The notes below the pieces were generated by a model that was given only the letters and a program-made list of their open reading frames with translations, ran no database searches and was not told the DNA's origin. Position numbers and translations under genes: made by a program. Positions 33,292 through 42,644 of a stretch of 64,000 nucleotides of DNA are shown one piece after another. This DNA is from Seohaeicola saemankumensis (GTDB taxonomy: Bacteria > Pseudomonadota > Alphaproteobacteria > Rhodobacterales > Rhodobacteraceae), in contig NZ_JAIUZI010000008.1 in NCBI RefSeq assembly GCF_020171285.1, positions 225,468 through 289,467 of the forward strand. The letters run 5' to 3'. The first letter of the stretch is position 1, and each line of letters starts with the position of its first letter.

Positions 33292-34461
33292 TCACGATCC
33301 CGCGACCTGCGGCGGAGAGGCTGTTTGCCGAAACGCCCAGTGGGCAAAGATCGCGAGCAGCATCATGCCGGCGCCCAGAACGAAGGCGACGCTCACATCG
33401 CCGACGTAATCGGCCAGGGCGCCCGCAAAAGCCGGAGCGATCATCATCAGCACATAGTAGATGGAGTAAAACACGCCGGTCCCGAAGGCGCGCATGTCAG
33501 GCGCAAGGATAAGGCCGGGCATGGCGACCACGGGCCCGGGCGCAAGCCCCGCCAGCAGGCCGCCCAGCACAAGTGCGGCGAGCAAGAAGCTATTTGGCAG
33601 GTAAAGAACGGCCGGAAATACGAGCATGCCGCCAACCAGACTGACGAGGATGATCCGATCGGGCTGTCCGGTCCGATCCGCCAGCCATCCTCCGACCGGA
33701 ATCGATATCGCGCCGGCAATGATGTAGAAGCTGATCGCAGAACTGGCCGCGATGACAGGCATACCTCGCTCAGCGAGAACAAGGGTGCCGAAGCTGAAGA
33801 TCATCGCGAATGCGCAATTGTAGAGGCCCCAGAGAACCGCGGCGAATGCCAATGGCGTCCAGGGCAGAGCAGAGAAGCTTATCCGTGCGTTACCGGCTAC
33901 CGCTCCGGGCGGTACCTTGTAGACGAAGGCGAAGAGCAGAAGGGCCGCCACGGTGAGGAACGTCAGCGCCATCCAGGCTGTCCGCAGATCCGCGTTGGCA
34001 GCGATTGGCGGCAGTATCAGCAGACCAAGCGCGATCCCGATGGGCCAGGAGCTGATGAAGATCGCCAGAGCCGTTGACACATTCTTCCCGGCGAACCAGT
34101 CGATCACCATCTTGGTCATCAGAACGTTGAGAACCAGCCCACCGACGGCTGAGATGATCCGACCGGTAACGGCCCATGCAAGAGTTGTCGTTGTCGTGAA
34201 GATCGCTGCGCCGACGACCATGAGCACCAGACTTGCGATGACGGTCCGCTTGTCGCCAAACCAGCTTGCAACCGCACCACCTGCAACCGCGACAATGATA
34301 CCGGGTCCCGAGAAGAGGCCGATCAGGATCCCTATCTCCGTGAGCGTTATCGCGAGGCTGTCCATGATGAACGGAGACAGTGCTGCCACGGACTGAAACT
34401 GGATGGCCATGACCGTTCGGGCGAAAAACAGCACAAACAGAACGACCCATCGCATCGGCAC
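33292..34461 (-). CDS. MFS transporter
   Basis: The 389-residue protein has 12 predicted membrane helices. The loop between helices 2 and 3 reads GGAVASWFGDKRTV, a degenerate form of the MFS G-x3-D-x2-G-x-R signature, and GGWLADRTGQPDRI is the matching loop in the second half. It resembles the CynX/NimT-like clade of anion and drug carriers. The GTG at 34461 follows GGAGG at nine bases. ATG 34455 is an alternative. It is upstream of the P-loop gene on the same strand. The pair sits inside the phage tail-completion region as cargo. Confidence 0.8.
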   Translation of the reverse strand: MPMRWVVLFVLFFARTVMAIQFQSVAALSPFIMDSLAITLTEIGILIGLFSGPGIIVAVAGGAVASWFGDKRTVIASLVLMVVGAAIFTTTTTLAWAVTGRIISAVGGLVLNVLMTKMVIDWFAGKNVSTALAIFISSWPIGIALGLLILPPIAANADLRTAWMALTFLTVAALLLFAFVYKVPPGAVAGNARISFSALPWTPLAFAAVLWGLYNCAFAMIFSFGTLVLAERGMPVIAASSAISFYIIAGAISIPVGGWLADRTGQPDRIILVSLVGGMLVFPAVLYLPNSFLLAALVLGGLLAGLAPGPVVAMPGLILAPDMRAFGTGVFYSIYYVLMMIAPAFAGALADYVGDVSVAFVLGAGMMLLAIFAHWAFRQTASPPQVAGS

Positions 34462-34644
34462 GTGAGAAATCCTCCAAGACAACGATGCGATGTGAAGTTA
34501 TCTGCGGCGTGTCTCAGCCACGCTAAGTCCAAAGTCGAGAACCATGCAAGCGTTTTGGCCTCGCGCACGATTGAGGCCGAGTTCCCATAGGTCCGCTTCA
34601 CCCTCCGCCCGAAATTTTGTGTTTCTGCAGGTTAGCGAACAATC

Positions 34645-35064
34645 ATGCCCACCTCCCGCGAAACCATCCTCGCCGCGCTTCACGCGCGGCTTTTGGCGCT
34701 GCCTGCCACCGCACTTCGCGGCGAGGTCCTGCCCGAGCGCGTGCCAGCCGGCGGCCTGCTGATCCTGCGCGATGGCGAACCTGGGGAACCGGAGGTGACG
34801 CTGTCGCCATTGGTCTACCACTATCAGCACCGCGCCGAGATCGAGGCCGTGGTACAGGGCGCCGCCCGTGACAGCGCCTTCGACACCCTCTGCGCCAGCA
34901 TTGGCACGGCGCTCGCCGCCGACCGCACGTTGGGCGGGCTATGTGACTGGGTCGAGGCGGAAGCGCCGCGCCCCGTCGACTTGCCGCTCGAGGGTGCGGC
35001 GAGCCCGAAGGCCGCCGTGATCCCGGTGGTGCTGCACTATTCCACGGCCGATCCGCTGACTTGA
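34645..35064 (+). CDS. phage minor tail protein, gpU-like
   Basis: The 139-residue protein (SRETILAALHARLLALPATA, later IPVVLHYSTADPLT) has the size and position of a tail terminator, before the tail tube gene. The frame is complete and the cargo lies only upstream of it. The exact family is a judgement from order and style. Confidence 0.55.
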   Translation: MPTSRETILAALHARLLALPATALRGEVLPERVPAGGLLILRDGEPGEPEVTLSPLVYHYQHRAEIEAVVQGAARDSAFDTLCASIGTALAADRTLGGLCDWVEAEAPRPVDLPLEGAASPKAAVIPVVLHYSTADPLT

Positions 35065-35077
35065 CCGAAATTGGAGG

Positions 35078-35449
35078 TCAGGTGCTGGCCTGCGATGCGC
35101 GTGAACAGGCCGCGTTCACATCAGCTCCGGATTCGATGACGAGCTTCGCGTAGATGATTTCTCCGGACACGCGGGCGCGGGATTGCAGTCGGACCTCACC
35201 GCCGACGATTCGACCCTCGAAACTACCCTTGATCGCGATGCTTCCGGCCCGCAGCTCGCCGACAACCGACCCGCCTTCCTCGATCACGATGCCGTCGGCG
35301 ACAATCGTGCCATCGGCATGTCCAAGCAGTTCCATGAGACCCGGTACAGTGAGATCGCCCGAAAGTTTCGTGCCTGCGGCGAGATGCGATCGACCGCCGC
35401 TTTGGCCGGTCGGTGTTTGAGAATGCGATGATGGGTCGGTATGCGACAT
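35078..35449 (-). CDS. bactofilin family protein
   Basis: The 123-residue protein has the bactofilin core (about 25-110). It is a right-handed beta-helix built from short repeats such as GTIVADGIVIEEGGSVVGEL, with SIAIKGSFEGRIVGG, flanked by short disordered tails. Bactofilins polymerise into a cytoskeleton that shapes cells. The gene is inserted between two tail genes on the opposite strand, so it is cargo. No M23 peptidase partner, often found next to bactofilins, is present. Confidence 0.8.
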   Translation of the reverse strand: MSHTDPSSHSQTPTGQSGGRSHLAAGTKLSGDLTVPGLMELLGHADGTIVADGIVIEEGGSVVGELRAGSIAIKGSFEGRIVGGEVRLQSRARVSGEIIYAKLVIESGADVNAACSRASQAST

Positions 35450-35573
35450 GGTCTGTAATCCTCGAACGGCCTGTTGGCATGGCCAGCATCACCGAAGTAA
35501 CGGCATTCGGAGACCTTAGCGGCCTCCATCCCCCGAAAGATAGACCAAAACATTCCTGAATAAGGAGACGACG

Positions 35574-36512
35574 ATGGCACGAGCCCAGGGGGCGCGGGCG
35601 CAGATGGCGCTTGCGTTCGAGACCGTCTATGGCACCCCGCCCGCGGGCGGCTTCACTCGCATGCCCTTCGCCAGCTCATCGCTTGGGGCGGAGCAGCCGC
35701 TGCTGAACTCGGAGCTGCTGGGCTACGGCCGCGATCCGCTGGCGCCGATCAAGGATGCGGTGACGGCCGATGGCGATGTCGTGGTGCCGCTCGACGCCGA
35801 GGCCTTCGGGTTCTGGCTGAAGGCGGCCTTCGGCGACCCGACCACCTCGGGCACCGGCCCTTGGACCCACGAGTTCCAGTCGGGCGCGTGGACGCTGCCC
35901 AGCATGTCCATCGAGACCGGCATGCCCGAGGTGCCGCGCTATGCGATGTATTCGGGCTGCGTGCTGGACCAGATCACCTGGCAGATGCAACGCTCTGGCC
36001 TGCTGACCGCGACGGCGCGGCTGGTGGCGCAGGGCGAGACGGTGGGCACGACGACCAGTGCCGGCACGCCCGCAGCGCTGGAACTGAAGCGGTTCGGGTA
36101 TTTCAACGGGTCGATCACCCGCAACGGCTCGGCGCTCGGCAACGTGGTCTCGGCCGACATCACCTATGCCAACAATCTCGACCGGATCGAGACGATCCGC
36201 AGCGATGGCCGCATCGACGGCGCGGACCCGTCTATTGCAGCGCTGACCGGCTCCATCGAGGTCCGCTTTGCAGACAGCACGCTGGTGACGCAGGCGATCA
36301 ATGGCGAGGCCTGCGAGCTCGAGTTCGGCTACGCGTTGCCCTCGGGCGAGAGCTTCACCTTCACGGTCCACGCCGTCTACCTGCCGCGCCCGCGCATCGA
36401 GATCTCGGGGCCGCAGGGCGTGCAGGCCACCTTCGACTGGCAGGCCGCCCGCGACAGCACCGTCGGCCGGATGTGCACCGCAACATTGATCAACGATATC
36501 GAGGTATATTGA
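35574..36512 (+). CDS. phage tail tube protein
   Basis: The 312-residue protein has two halves. The N-terminal half (QMALAFETVYGTPPAGGFTR) is typical of Rhodobacterales siphophage tube proteins. The C-terminal half has an Ig-like region. Tubes made of this protein form the inner tail. The gene lies before the chaperone pair, the standard order. Confidence 0.7.
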   Translation: MARAQGARAQMALAFETVYGTPPAGGFTRMPFASSSLGAEQPLLNSELLGYGRDPLAPIKDAVTADGDVVVPLDAEAFGFWLKAAFGDPTTSGTGPWTHEFQSGAWTLPSMSIETGMPEVPRYAMYSGCVLDQITWQMQRSGLLTATARLVAQGETVGTTTSAGTPAALELKRFGYFNGSITRNGSALGNVVSADITYANNLDRIETIRSDGRIDGADPSIAALTGSIEVRFADSTLVTQAINGEACELEFGYALPSGESFTFTVHAVYLPRPRIEISGPQGVQATFDWQAARDSTVGRMCTATLINDIEVY

Positions 36513-36514
36513 GA

Positions 36515-36964
36515 ATGCTGACGCTCGACCTGAAGAATGAACCGCGCTGGCATGACCTCGCGCCTGGCGTCCGCGTGCAGCTGCGCCCGCTGACCACGGC
36601 ACTGATGGTGGCGACACGCAGCGATCCCGTCGTGGAAGCTATGCCCGAGGAGGCAACGGACGAGGAACGTGCCGTCGCTTTCGCCAAGGCGCTGGCCCGC
36701 CGCGCGGTGCTCGCCTGGGACGGCATAGGCGACGCGGCCGACAATCCCATCGATCCCAGCCCCGAGGCCATCAACGCATTGCTCGACATCTGGCCGATCT
36801 TCGAAGCATTCCAGCTGACCTACGTCTCCAAAGGCCTGCTGCTGGAGCAGGAAAAAAACGCCTCCGCGCTCTCGCCGAATGGTCCTTCGGCGGGGGCGAT
36901 CGATATTGCGACGCCTGCGCGCAAACGTGCGAAGACTGCCCGGGCCGCGCGAACCGGCCGCTGA
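36515..36964 (+). CDS. tail assembly chaperone (gpG-like) with -1 slippery site
   Basis: The 149-residue protein (LTLDLKNEPRWHDLAPGVRV) lies between the tube gene and the missing tape-measure gene, where lambda G is found. The codons GAA AAA AAC at 36851-36859 hold the heptamer A-AAA-AAC, a classic -1 slippery sequence. Slipping there moves ribosomes into the frame that encodes CDACAQTCEDC and PLTFEGWQVWDLVGRLGGQL, the gpT-like extension seen in relatives. The unshifted product ends in a basic tail at 36964. Confidence 0.75.
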   Translation: MLTLDLKNEPRWHDLAPGVRVQLRPLTTALMVATRSDPVVEAMPEEATDEERAVAFAKALARRAVLAWDGIGDAADNPIDPSPEAINALLDIWPIFEAFQLTYVSKGLLLEQEKNASALSPNGPSAGAIDIATPARKRAKTARAARTGR

Positions 36965-37722
36965 CTTTTGAAGGCTGGCAGGTCTGGGACCTGGTCGGCC
37001 GTCTCGGCGGCCAGCTGCGCGTCCTGCCCGGCGCCGTCCTCGGCTGGGACCTGACGGCAGCACTGGCGCTCGGAGATCCGCGCCGGGTAGATCTGAGTCT
37101 CACCTTTCCGCTTTCCGATCCCTTCGCCCGCCGCTGGCTCGGGCCAAGGGGGTCGTCTGTCACCACGCTCACCATCTTCCGCGGTCATGAGCAGGTGCCG
37201 GGCGAGCTGGTCGCGCATTGGAAGGGCCGCATCGTCTCGGCCCGGGTGGAAGGGGTCCGGATCGTTCTGAGGGCAGAGTCGCTCTTCACCGCCATGCGCC
37301 GCCAGGGCGTACGCGCCCGCTACCAGCGGCTCTGCCGCCATGTGCTCTATGCCGGTGGCTGCCGGCTGGATATCGAGAGTTTCCTGGTGCCCGCGACAGC
37401 GACCACCCGCTCCGGGCAGCAGATCACCGTGCCCGAGGCGGCCGCGCAACCCGACGGCTGGTACCGCGGCGGCGTGCTGCGCCACGCGGGCCTTCCGGGC
37501 TTCATCACCGGACATGTCGGTGCAACCCTGACGCTCTCCGGCCGGATGCCCGCGCTCGAGGCGGAGATCGACGATCCCGGTCTCACCGCCAACATCCAGA
37601 TCGCCCCCGGCTGCGATCTGCGCCGCGACACCTGTGCGAACCGCTTCGACAACCTGCTGAACTTCGGTGGGTTCCCGGACATACCGGGCAGGAACCCGTT
37701 CGGGGGGACGAGTATTATTTGA
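36860..37722 (+). pseudogene. gpT-like frameshift extension fused to BR0599-type tail protein
   Basis: The -1 frame is open from the slippery site to TGA 37720-37722. The first 70 or so codons are the chaperone extension (DRYCDACAQTCEDCPG, then LPGAVLGWDLTAALALG). At about 37078 the match switches in frame to the phage BR0599/DUF2163-type tail protein (SLTFPLSDPFARRWLGP, then RVSARYQ-like RARYQRLCRHVLYAGGC, and the normal end GRNPFGGTSII). So the end of the extension, the tape-measure gene and the start of BR0599 are deleted. No proper start precedes the BR0599 part. It could be made only as a chaperone fusion, or from ATG 37195, which would lack the N-terminus. Confidence 0.75.
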
Positions 37723-38022
37723 GGTGGTATCGGCATCCGCCCGTCAAAGCCCACTTGATTGTGACGGATAGACATCCGATGAAAATACTCAGATGACGGC
37801 TCCGAGCCCATCACCGACACTCAGTCAGACCGCAGCATGCCTTCGCTCTTCGCAGCTGCTGTGGAAAGCGCGGCCGTATACAGCCCGTTGGAGCGTCTAC
37901 GGCCTCACGACTGGCTGCGCCATCATCTTGACTTGGCCAAAGATCTGGATTGCATCTACCGACTAAATTGGGTTGTCCGATGTCCTAAACCGGTTACCTA
38001 GAGAAATCTGAGGAGTGCAACG

Positions 38023-39201
38023 ATGCCAAAACACCCATCTCTTTCGGCACCAAGGCTTCCTCTCAATCGCCTTGCTCTGAACCCGTTGGAGAAGATGGGC
38101 AGAAACGAACAATGCTGGTGCCTGTCGGGGAAGAAATATAAGTTCTGCCATCTCGACCGGGAAACCCAAAAGGGTGGCAACGTCTTCGACAGCGAACAGA
38201 AGATGCTCAACGAGATGCGGCAGGGGTATTGCTCCTTCCCCGGTCCAGTTCCGGAATCCCCTTGCAGTTCGAAGATCACTAAGGCCCACACGGTTCAAAA
38301 GAACGGCGGGATGGCGGCCATTTCTGAGGAAAACCACGTTCTTTCTGTCAAGCCTGTCATGAAGGAAATGATTGCAACGAACGGAAATCCGCAACCTAGG
38401 CGAGTGGGGGTGAACTTGGCCTCTGTCTTCCCCGGATTTTGCAGCTACCATGATTCAGAGCTCTTCAAGAAGATCGAGGGCAAGACCTTACAGCTAGAAG
38501 CTGAAACGGCCTTTCTATTCTCGTATCGAGCGGTGGCATATGAGGCTTTCTCAAAAGCTGCTCAACAGCGTTTTTACACTCATCTCCGCGATGGGGATAA
38601 GGGGATGCCATTCTGGAAGCAGGTGCAACTACAATCCCTGCTCTACGACATGCATATTGGAATTGAGATCGGACTGCGCGAAATAGGCGATTGGAAGAAG
38701 CAATTTGATGAGCAACTCCTATCAGGCCCGCAAGAGACCTTCCATTTCGCGATCTTCCGGTTTGACCGTGTGCTTCCGGTTGTCGCTTGTGGGGCGTTTC
38801 ATCCAGAATTCGATTTCGAAGGGGCGCGACTGCAGCAACTGGGGCAGGACAAGTTTCCTCTCGATCACATAACGCTCACAGTAACGGCTTTTGACGGGTC
38901 GACAATCGCCGTGTTTGGCTGGATTGGACCAGTCGATGGTCCGGCGCATGAATTGGTGAGCTCCTACCAAAACGTCGATGAAAACCGGAAGGCCGACGCG
39001 CTATTGCGCCTCCTCTTTATACACACCGACAATCTGTTTTTGCGCCCAAGTTGGTGGACAGAGTTGCCGGACGACAAGAAGAGGACTCTGAACGATATGA
39101 CACGTAGCGGATCCCATGTACAGGCGCGGACTGGTAGAGAGCTATCGGACGATCGGAAAAAATTTCTTGCAGCAGGAGTAGTTGAGAGCCGCCTCGGGTG
39201 A
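38023..39201 (+). CDS. SEC-C motif protein, cargo gene
   Basis: The 392-residue protein starts after GAGGAG at 38010. A SEC-C zinc motif (Cys31, Cys33, Cys42, His43; CWC, eight residues, CH) lies near the N-terminus. The rest (about 130-392) has no recognised domain and is mixed alpha/beta. Its base composition is clearly lower in GC than that of the tail genes around it, which points to recent acquisition. It stands alone in a 1.6-kb interval between two tail genes, as phage-borne defence or lysogenic-conversion genes do. No known defence family can be named. Confidence 0.7.
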   Translation: MPKHPSLSAPRLPLNRLALNPLEKMGRNEQCWCLSGKKYKFCHLDRETQKGGNVFDSEQKMLNEMRQGYCSFPGPVPESPCSSKITKAHTVQKNGGMAAISEENHVLSVKPVMKEMIATNGNPQPRRVGVNLASVFPGFCSYHDSELFKKIEGKTLQLEAETAFLFSYRAVAYEAFSKAAQQRFYTHLRDGDKGMPFWKQVQLQSLLYDMHIGIEIGLREIGDWKKQFDEQLLSGPQETFHFAIFRFDRVLPVVACGAFHPEFDFEGARLQQLGQDKFPLDHITLTVTAFDGSTIAVFGWIGPVDGPAHELVSSYQNVDENRKADALLRLLFIHTDNLFLRPSWWTELPDDKKRTLNDMTRSGSHVQARTGRELSDDRKKFLAAGVVESRLG

Positions 39202-39421
39202 CATAGTCGCACTGTCGTCAGACGGCTTCCCTCCCATCAGGTTAATCTAGCGGTAGCACTTGGTCCGCAGAACCGCCATAAGCCGATCTTCGGTCCGTGT
39301 CAGCTTGCCCTTGGCAAGCCGTCATAGCCTGACAGCGCTTTTCTCCGCCCTTTGATCCTCTTTCGAACCGCGCCGCCTGCCCGGGTCCGTAGCACCCCCC
39401 AACCCCCGAAAGCCCCGCCTC

Positions 39422-39670
39422 ATGGTCTGGAACTTTGTCGTCCAGATTGTCGCCAGCCTTGTGCTGACGGCGATCTCCTATGTGCTGGCGCCGCGGCCGA
39501 AGACGGCGCCACCGAAGGCCGCGGGTCTCGACGAGTTCGACCTGCCCACGGCCGAAGAAGGCCGGCCGATTCCGGTGGTGTTCGGCACGGTACTGCTGCG
39601 CGGGCCCAACGTGGTCTGGGCGGGGGATCTGAAGGTCGACCCGATCCGCAAGTCCGGAGGCAAGAAGTGA
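39422..39670 (+). CDS. small phage tail-region membrane protein
   Basis: The 82-residue protein has one N-terminal membrane helix (VVQIVASLVLTAISYVLA) and then PIPVVFGTVLLRGPNVVWAG. That pattern is common just before the tip protein in Rhodobacterales prophages. Its stop overlaps the next start. Its exact role in the tail is unknown. Confidence 0.65.
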   Translation: MVWNFVVQIVASLVLTAISYVLAPRPKTAPPKAAGLDEFDLPTAEEGRPIPVVFGTVLLRGPNVVWAGDLKVDPIRKSGGKK

Positions 39671-39888
39671 CGCAAGTGATTGTCCGGGACCTGCGCGCCG
39701 CCCGGCTCTGTCTGCAGGGCGCGCGCGGCTGGTTTGCCCGCCACGGGCTCGACTGGCAGGCCTTCCTGCGCGAGGGCGTGGACGCGGAGGTGCTGGCCGC
39801 CACCGGCGATGCGCTGGCGATGCGGGCCATTGCCGAGGCCGAGCGGCGCCTCAGTTCGGAGCAGGAGCAGGAGCAGAGCCATGGGTAG
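39667..39888 (+). CDS. small phage protein preceding the tail tip gene
   Basis: The 73-residue protein begins at GTG 39667, which overlaps the previous stop. It is helical (LRAARLCLQGARGWFARHGL) and contains a WQAFLREGVDAEVLAATGD segment. It resembles small proteins encoded before the tip gene in relatives. No catalytic site is visible. Confidence 0.6.
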   Translation: MTQVIVRDLRAARLCLQGARGWFARHGLDWQAFLREGVDAEVLAATGDALAMRAIAEAERRLSSEQEQEQSHG

Positions 39889-42622
39889 TTCCGTGATCGT
39901 CGGCTATCGCTATACGCTGGGTGCGCACCTGGCGCTCTGCCATGGGCCGGTGGACGTGATCCGCGAGATCCGCGTCGATGACCGCACCGCCTGGTCGCTG
40001 GCCGATGGCACGGTTTCCGGCAGCGGCGATGGGGTCGGCGCGGTCACCACGCTGCTGGCCAATGGCAATGCCGCGGCCTTTCCGGCGGGCGAGCAAGGCA
40101 GTACCGCCGCGCTCAATATCTATGGCTCGAACGGCATTCCCGGCCTCTCCCTCGGACAGGCGCTTGATCTCACCCTGCTGGGCAGTGGCACCACCTACCG
40201 GATCATCCTGCGCGGCATCGCCTTTGACGAGCGCGAACACCTGACCTGGATGCAGGTCGAGCCAAAGACGCTCTCCTTTGCCTTCCAGGCCGTCAGCCTC
40301 ACCACCGTCCCCGGCAGCGGATCGTCTGGGGACGAGGCGGACATACCCGCGCCCGGCACCCGCATCCGCATCGACAAGCCCGAGCTCTTCGGGGGCGAGA
40401 GCCGCGAGGGCGGCATCGTCGGGGATATCGACATCCTGATGGGGGCACCTGACCAGGGGCCCAACAGCTACCTCGCTGCCCGGGCCGGAACAGACGTGCC
40501 CGGGTTCCGTGGGCTCTGCAGCCTCGTGCTGCGCCAGGTCTACATGGGGCTCAACCCCTATCTGAAGCCCTGGGCCGTCCGGGTGACCCGGATCCTCACC
40601 GCCGAGGATGGCGCGCCGCAATGGTACCCGGAAACCGCTGAGATCGGTGCGGTGGATCCGGAGAGCGATCCCGCATCCGACCCGGGCCCGGACATGAACC
40701 CGGCCCATATCATCCGCGAATGCCTCACCAACCGGACCTGGGGTCTTGGCTACGGGGCGGCGGATATCGGTCCGAGCTTTACGGCTGCGGCAGACCAACT
40801 CCTTGCCGAGGGCTTTGGCCTCTCGCTCCTCTGGCAGAGCGATGCCAGTCTCGAAGAGTTCCTGGGAGACATCCTGCATCACATCGATGCCCAGCTCCAT
40901 GTCGATCGCCGCACCGGCCGCTGGGAACTGACGCTCATCCGGGACGATTACGACCCCGAGGCCGTGCCGGTCTTCGATGCCACCAACGTGGTCGACTGGG
41001 GCGAGCTGGGCCGGCGCGAAGCGGTCGATCTCGTCAACAGTCTCACCGTCACCTTCTCCGACCTGCGCACCGACCAGCCCGGATCGGTCAGTGTCACCGA
41101 CACCGCCCGGGTGCAGCTGATGGGACAGGTGATCTCCACCACGGTCGACTATCCCGGTGTCCGGCGCGAGGATCTCGCCGTGCGCCTGGCCGAACGCGAC
41201 CTGCGGGCCCTCTCGGCGCCGCTCCTCTCGGGCGAGATCACCGTGAACCGCCAGGGCGCCGATCTCGATCCCGGTGATGTCATCCGTCTCGTCAATCCCC
41301 GCCGGGGTCTCGAGGGCGCGCTGCTGCGCGTGGTCGAGATCGATCACGGGGACGGGCGCGACAACCGGGTCCGGCTCCGGCTCGTGGAAGATGCCTTTGC
41401 CCTGGGCTCGACCGCGCTTGTCGGTGGTGAGGTGGTATCTCCACCCACATCCTTCCTTTCCGTCCCACACCCGCTGTCGCGCCGGCTGGTCCGGGAATCC
41501 CCGTATTGGCTGCTGGTGCAGGAGTTGGGACATGCGCAGGCCGATGCCGAGCTTGCCGCCGATCCTGACGCCGGCCTCCTGATGGCCGTGGGCGAGCGGC
41601 CTTCACCGGATGCGCTGGATGCGCTGGTCTGGGTCGATACCGGACCCGGCTATGCCAGTGACGGCGCCACCAGCTTTGCGCCAACCGCGATCCTCGATGC
41701 CGATCTCGGCGATGATCCCGAGGAGGTCCTGCTGCCGCTGCGGGACTGGACCGGTCTCTCGGGTCTCACCACCGGCATGCTGGCCGCGATCGGCGACGAG
41801 TTCGTCCGGGTCGATGGCCTCTCGACCAATTCGATCACCGTCGGACGCGGCTGTCTCGACACCGTGCCGCTGGCCCATCCATCCGGCACCCCGGTGATCT
41901 TCTGGCAGGGCCATGCGGAAACGACATCCGGGCGCTTTGTATCCGGTGAGAGCCTTCCGGTCCGGATCCTGCCGCGCACCGGGCTCGGCACCTTGCCGCT
42001 GGCGCAGGCGCCCACCGATATCGTCTCTTTCGCCGCCCGCGCGATCCGCCCCCTGCCGCCGGGCAATCTCCGGGGCGATGGAGGCTTCGTGTCGCCTCTG
42101 GCCAGCCCCGAGGCCACCCTGACCTGGGCGCACAGGGACCGGCTCTCCCAGACCAGTGCCGCCTTCGACAGCTACCTGGCCGGCGATATCGGTCCGGAAC
42201 CCGGGGTGACCTACCAGGTCCGCATTCACTGGGTCGATCCCGACACCGGCGAGACCCTGGAGCCGGCCGCCGCGGTGATCGAGGCCGGCACCGCCACCAG
42301 CTGGACGCTGGCCGAGGCGGATTATCCCGAACCACCGCCCGGTGTCGAACAGGCAGACCTTCGGGTGCGCGCCGTGCGGGGATCTTTCGAGGACCGGGCC
42401 TTCCGCGCCTATCGCGTGACCCTTGGCGGCAAGGTGCAGGTCTCGGCGCAGGATTTGGTGCTGCTCTGTTTCGGCACCGGCATCGACGTAGTTGCACAGG
42501 ATCTGATCCTGACCTGCGCTGGCCCGGGCCTCGACATCGTCGAACAGCACATGGTGCTCGATCTCACACCACCCGGGCTGGGCGTGATCCAGCAGGAGCT
42601 GATCGTCGAGTTCACCCCCTGA
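39881..42622 (+). CDS. phage tail tip/host-specificity protein
   Basis: The 913-residue protein begins at ATG 39881, overlapping the previous gene by eight bases. It has an N-terminal fold with YRYTLGAHLALCHGPVD, a central baseplate-like part (FLGDILHHIDAQLHVDRRTG, about 325-345) and a C-terminal Ig-like region, with alternating VAQDLILTC-type repeats in the last 60 residues. The style is that of J-like tip proteins that hold the receptor-binding function. It is intact and has the coding bias of its neighbours. Confidence 0.75.
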   Translation: MGSSVIVGYRYTLGAHLALCHGPVDVIREIRVDDRTAWSLADGTVSGSGDGVGAVTTLLANGNAAAFPAGEQGSTAALNIYGSNGIPGLSLGQALDLTLLGSGTTYRIILRGIAFDEREHLTWMQVEPKTLSFAFQAVSLTTVPGSGSSGDEADIPAPGTRIRIDKPELFGGESREGGIVGDIDILMGAPDQGPNSYLAARAGTDVPGFRGLCSLVLRQVYMGLNPYLKPWAVRVTRILTAEDGAPQWYPETAEIGAVDPESDPASDPGPDMNPAHIIRECLTNRTWGLGYGAADIGPSFTAAADQLLAEGFGLSLLWQSDASLEEFLGDILHHIDAQLHVDRRTGRWELTLIRDDYDPEAVPVFDATNVVDWGELGRREAVDLVNSLTVTFSDLRTDQPGSVSVTDTARVQLMGQVISTTVDYPGVRREDLAVRLAERDLRALSAPLLSGEITVNRQGADLDPGDVIRLVNPRRGLEGALLRVVEIDHGDGRDNRVRLRLVEDAFALGSTALVGGEVVSPPTSFLSVPHPLSRRLVRESPYWLLVQELGHAQADAELAADPDAGLLMAVGERPSPDALDALVWVDTGPGYASDGATSFAPTAILDADLGDDPEEVLLPLRDWTGLSGLTTGMLAAIGDEFVRVDGLSTNSITVGRGCLDTVPLAHPSGTPVIFWQGHAETTSGRFVSGESLPVRILPRTGLGTLPLAQAPTDIVSFAARAIRPLPPGNLRGDGGFVSPLASPEATLTWAHRDRLSQTSAAFDSYLAGDIGPEPGVTYQVRIHWVDPDTGETLEPAAAVIEAGTATSWTLAEADYPEPPPGVEQADLRVRAVRGSFEDRAFRAYRVTLGGKVQVSAQDLVLLCFGTGIDVVAQDLILTCAGPGLDIVEQHMVLDLTPPGLGVIQQELIVEFTP

Positions 42623-42644
42623 TCTCCAACCACGGGACTTCATC

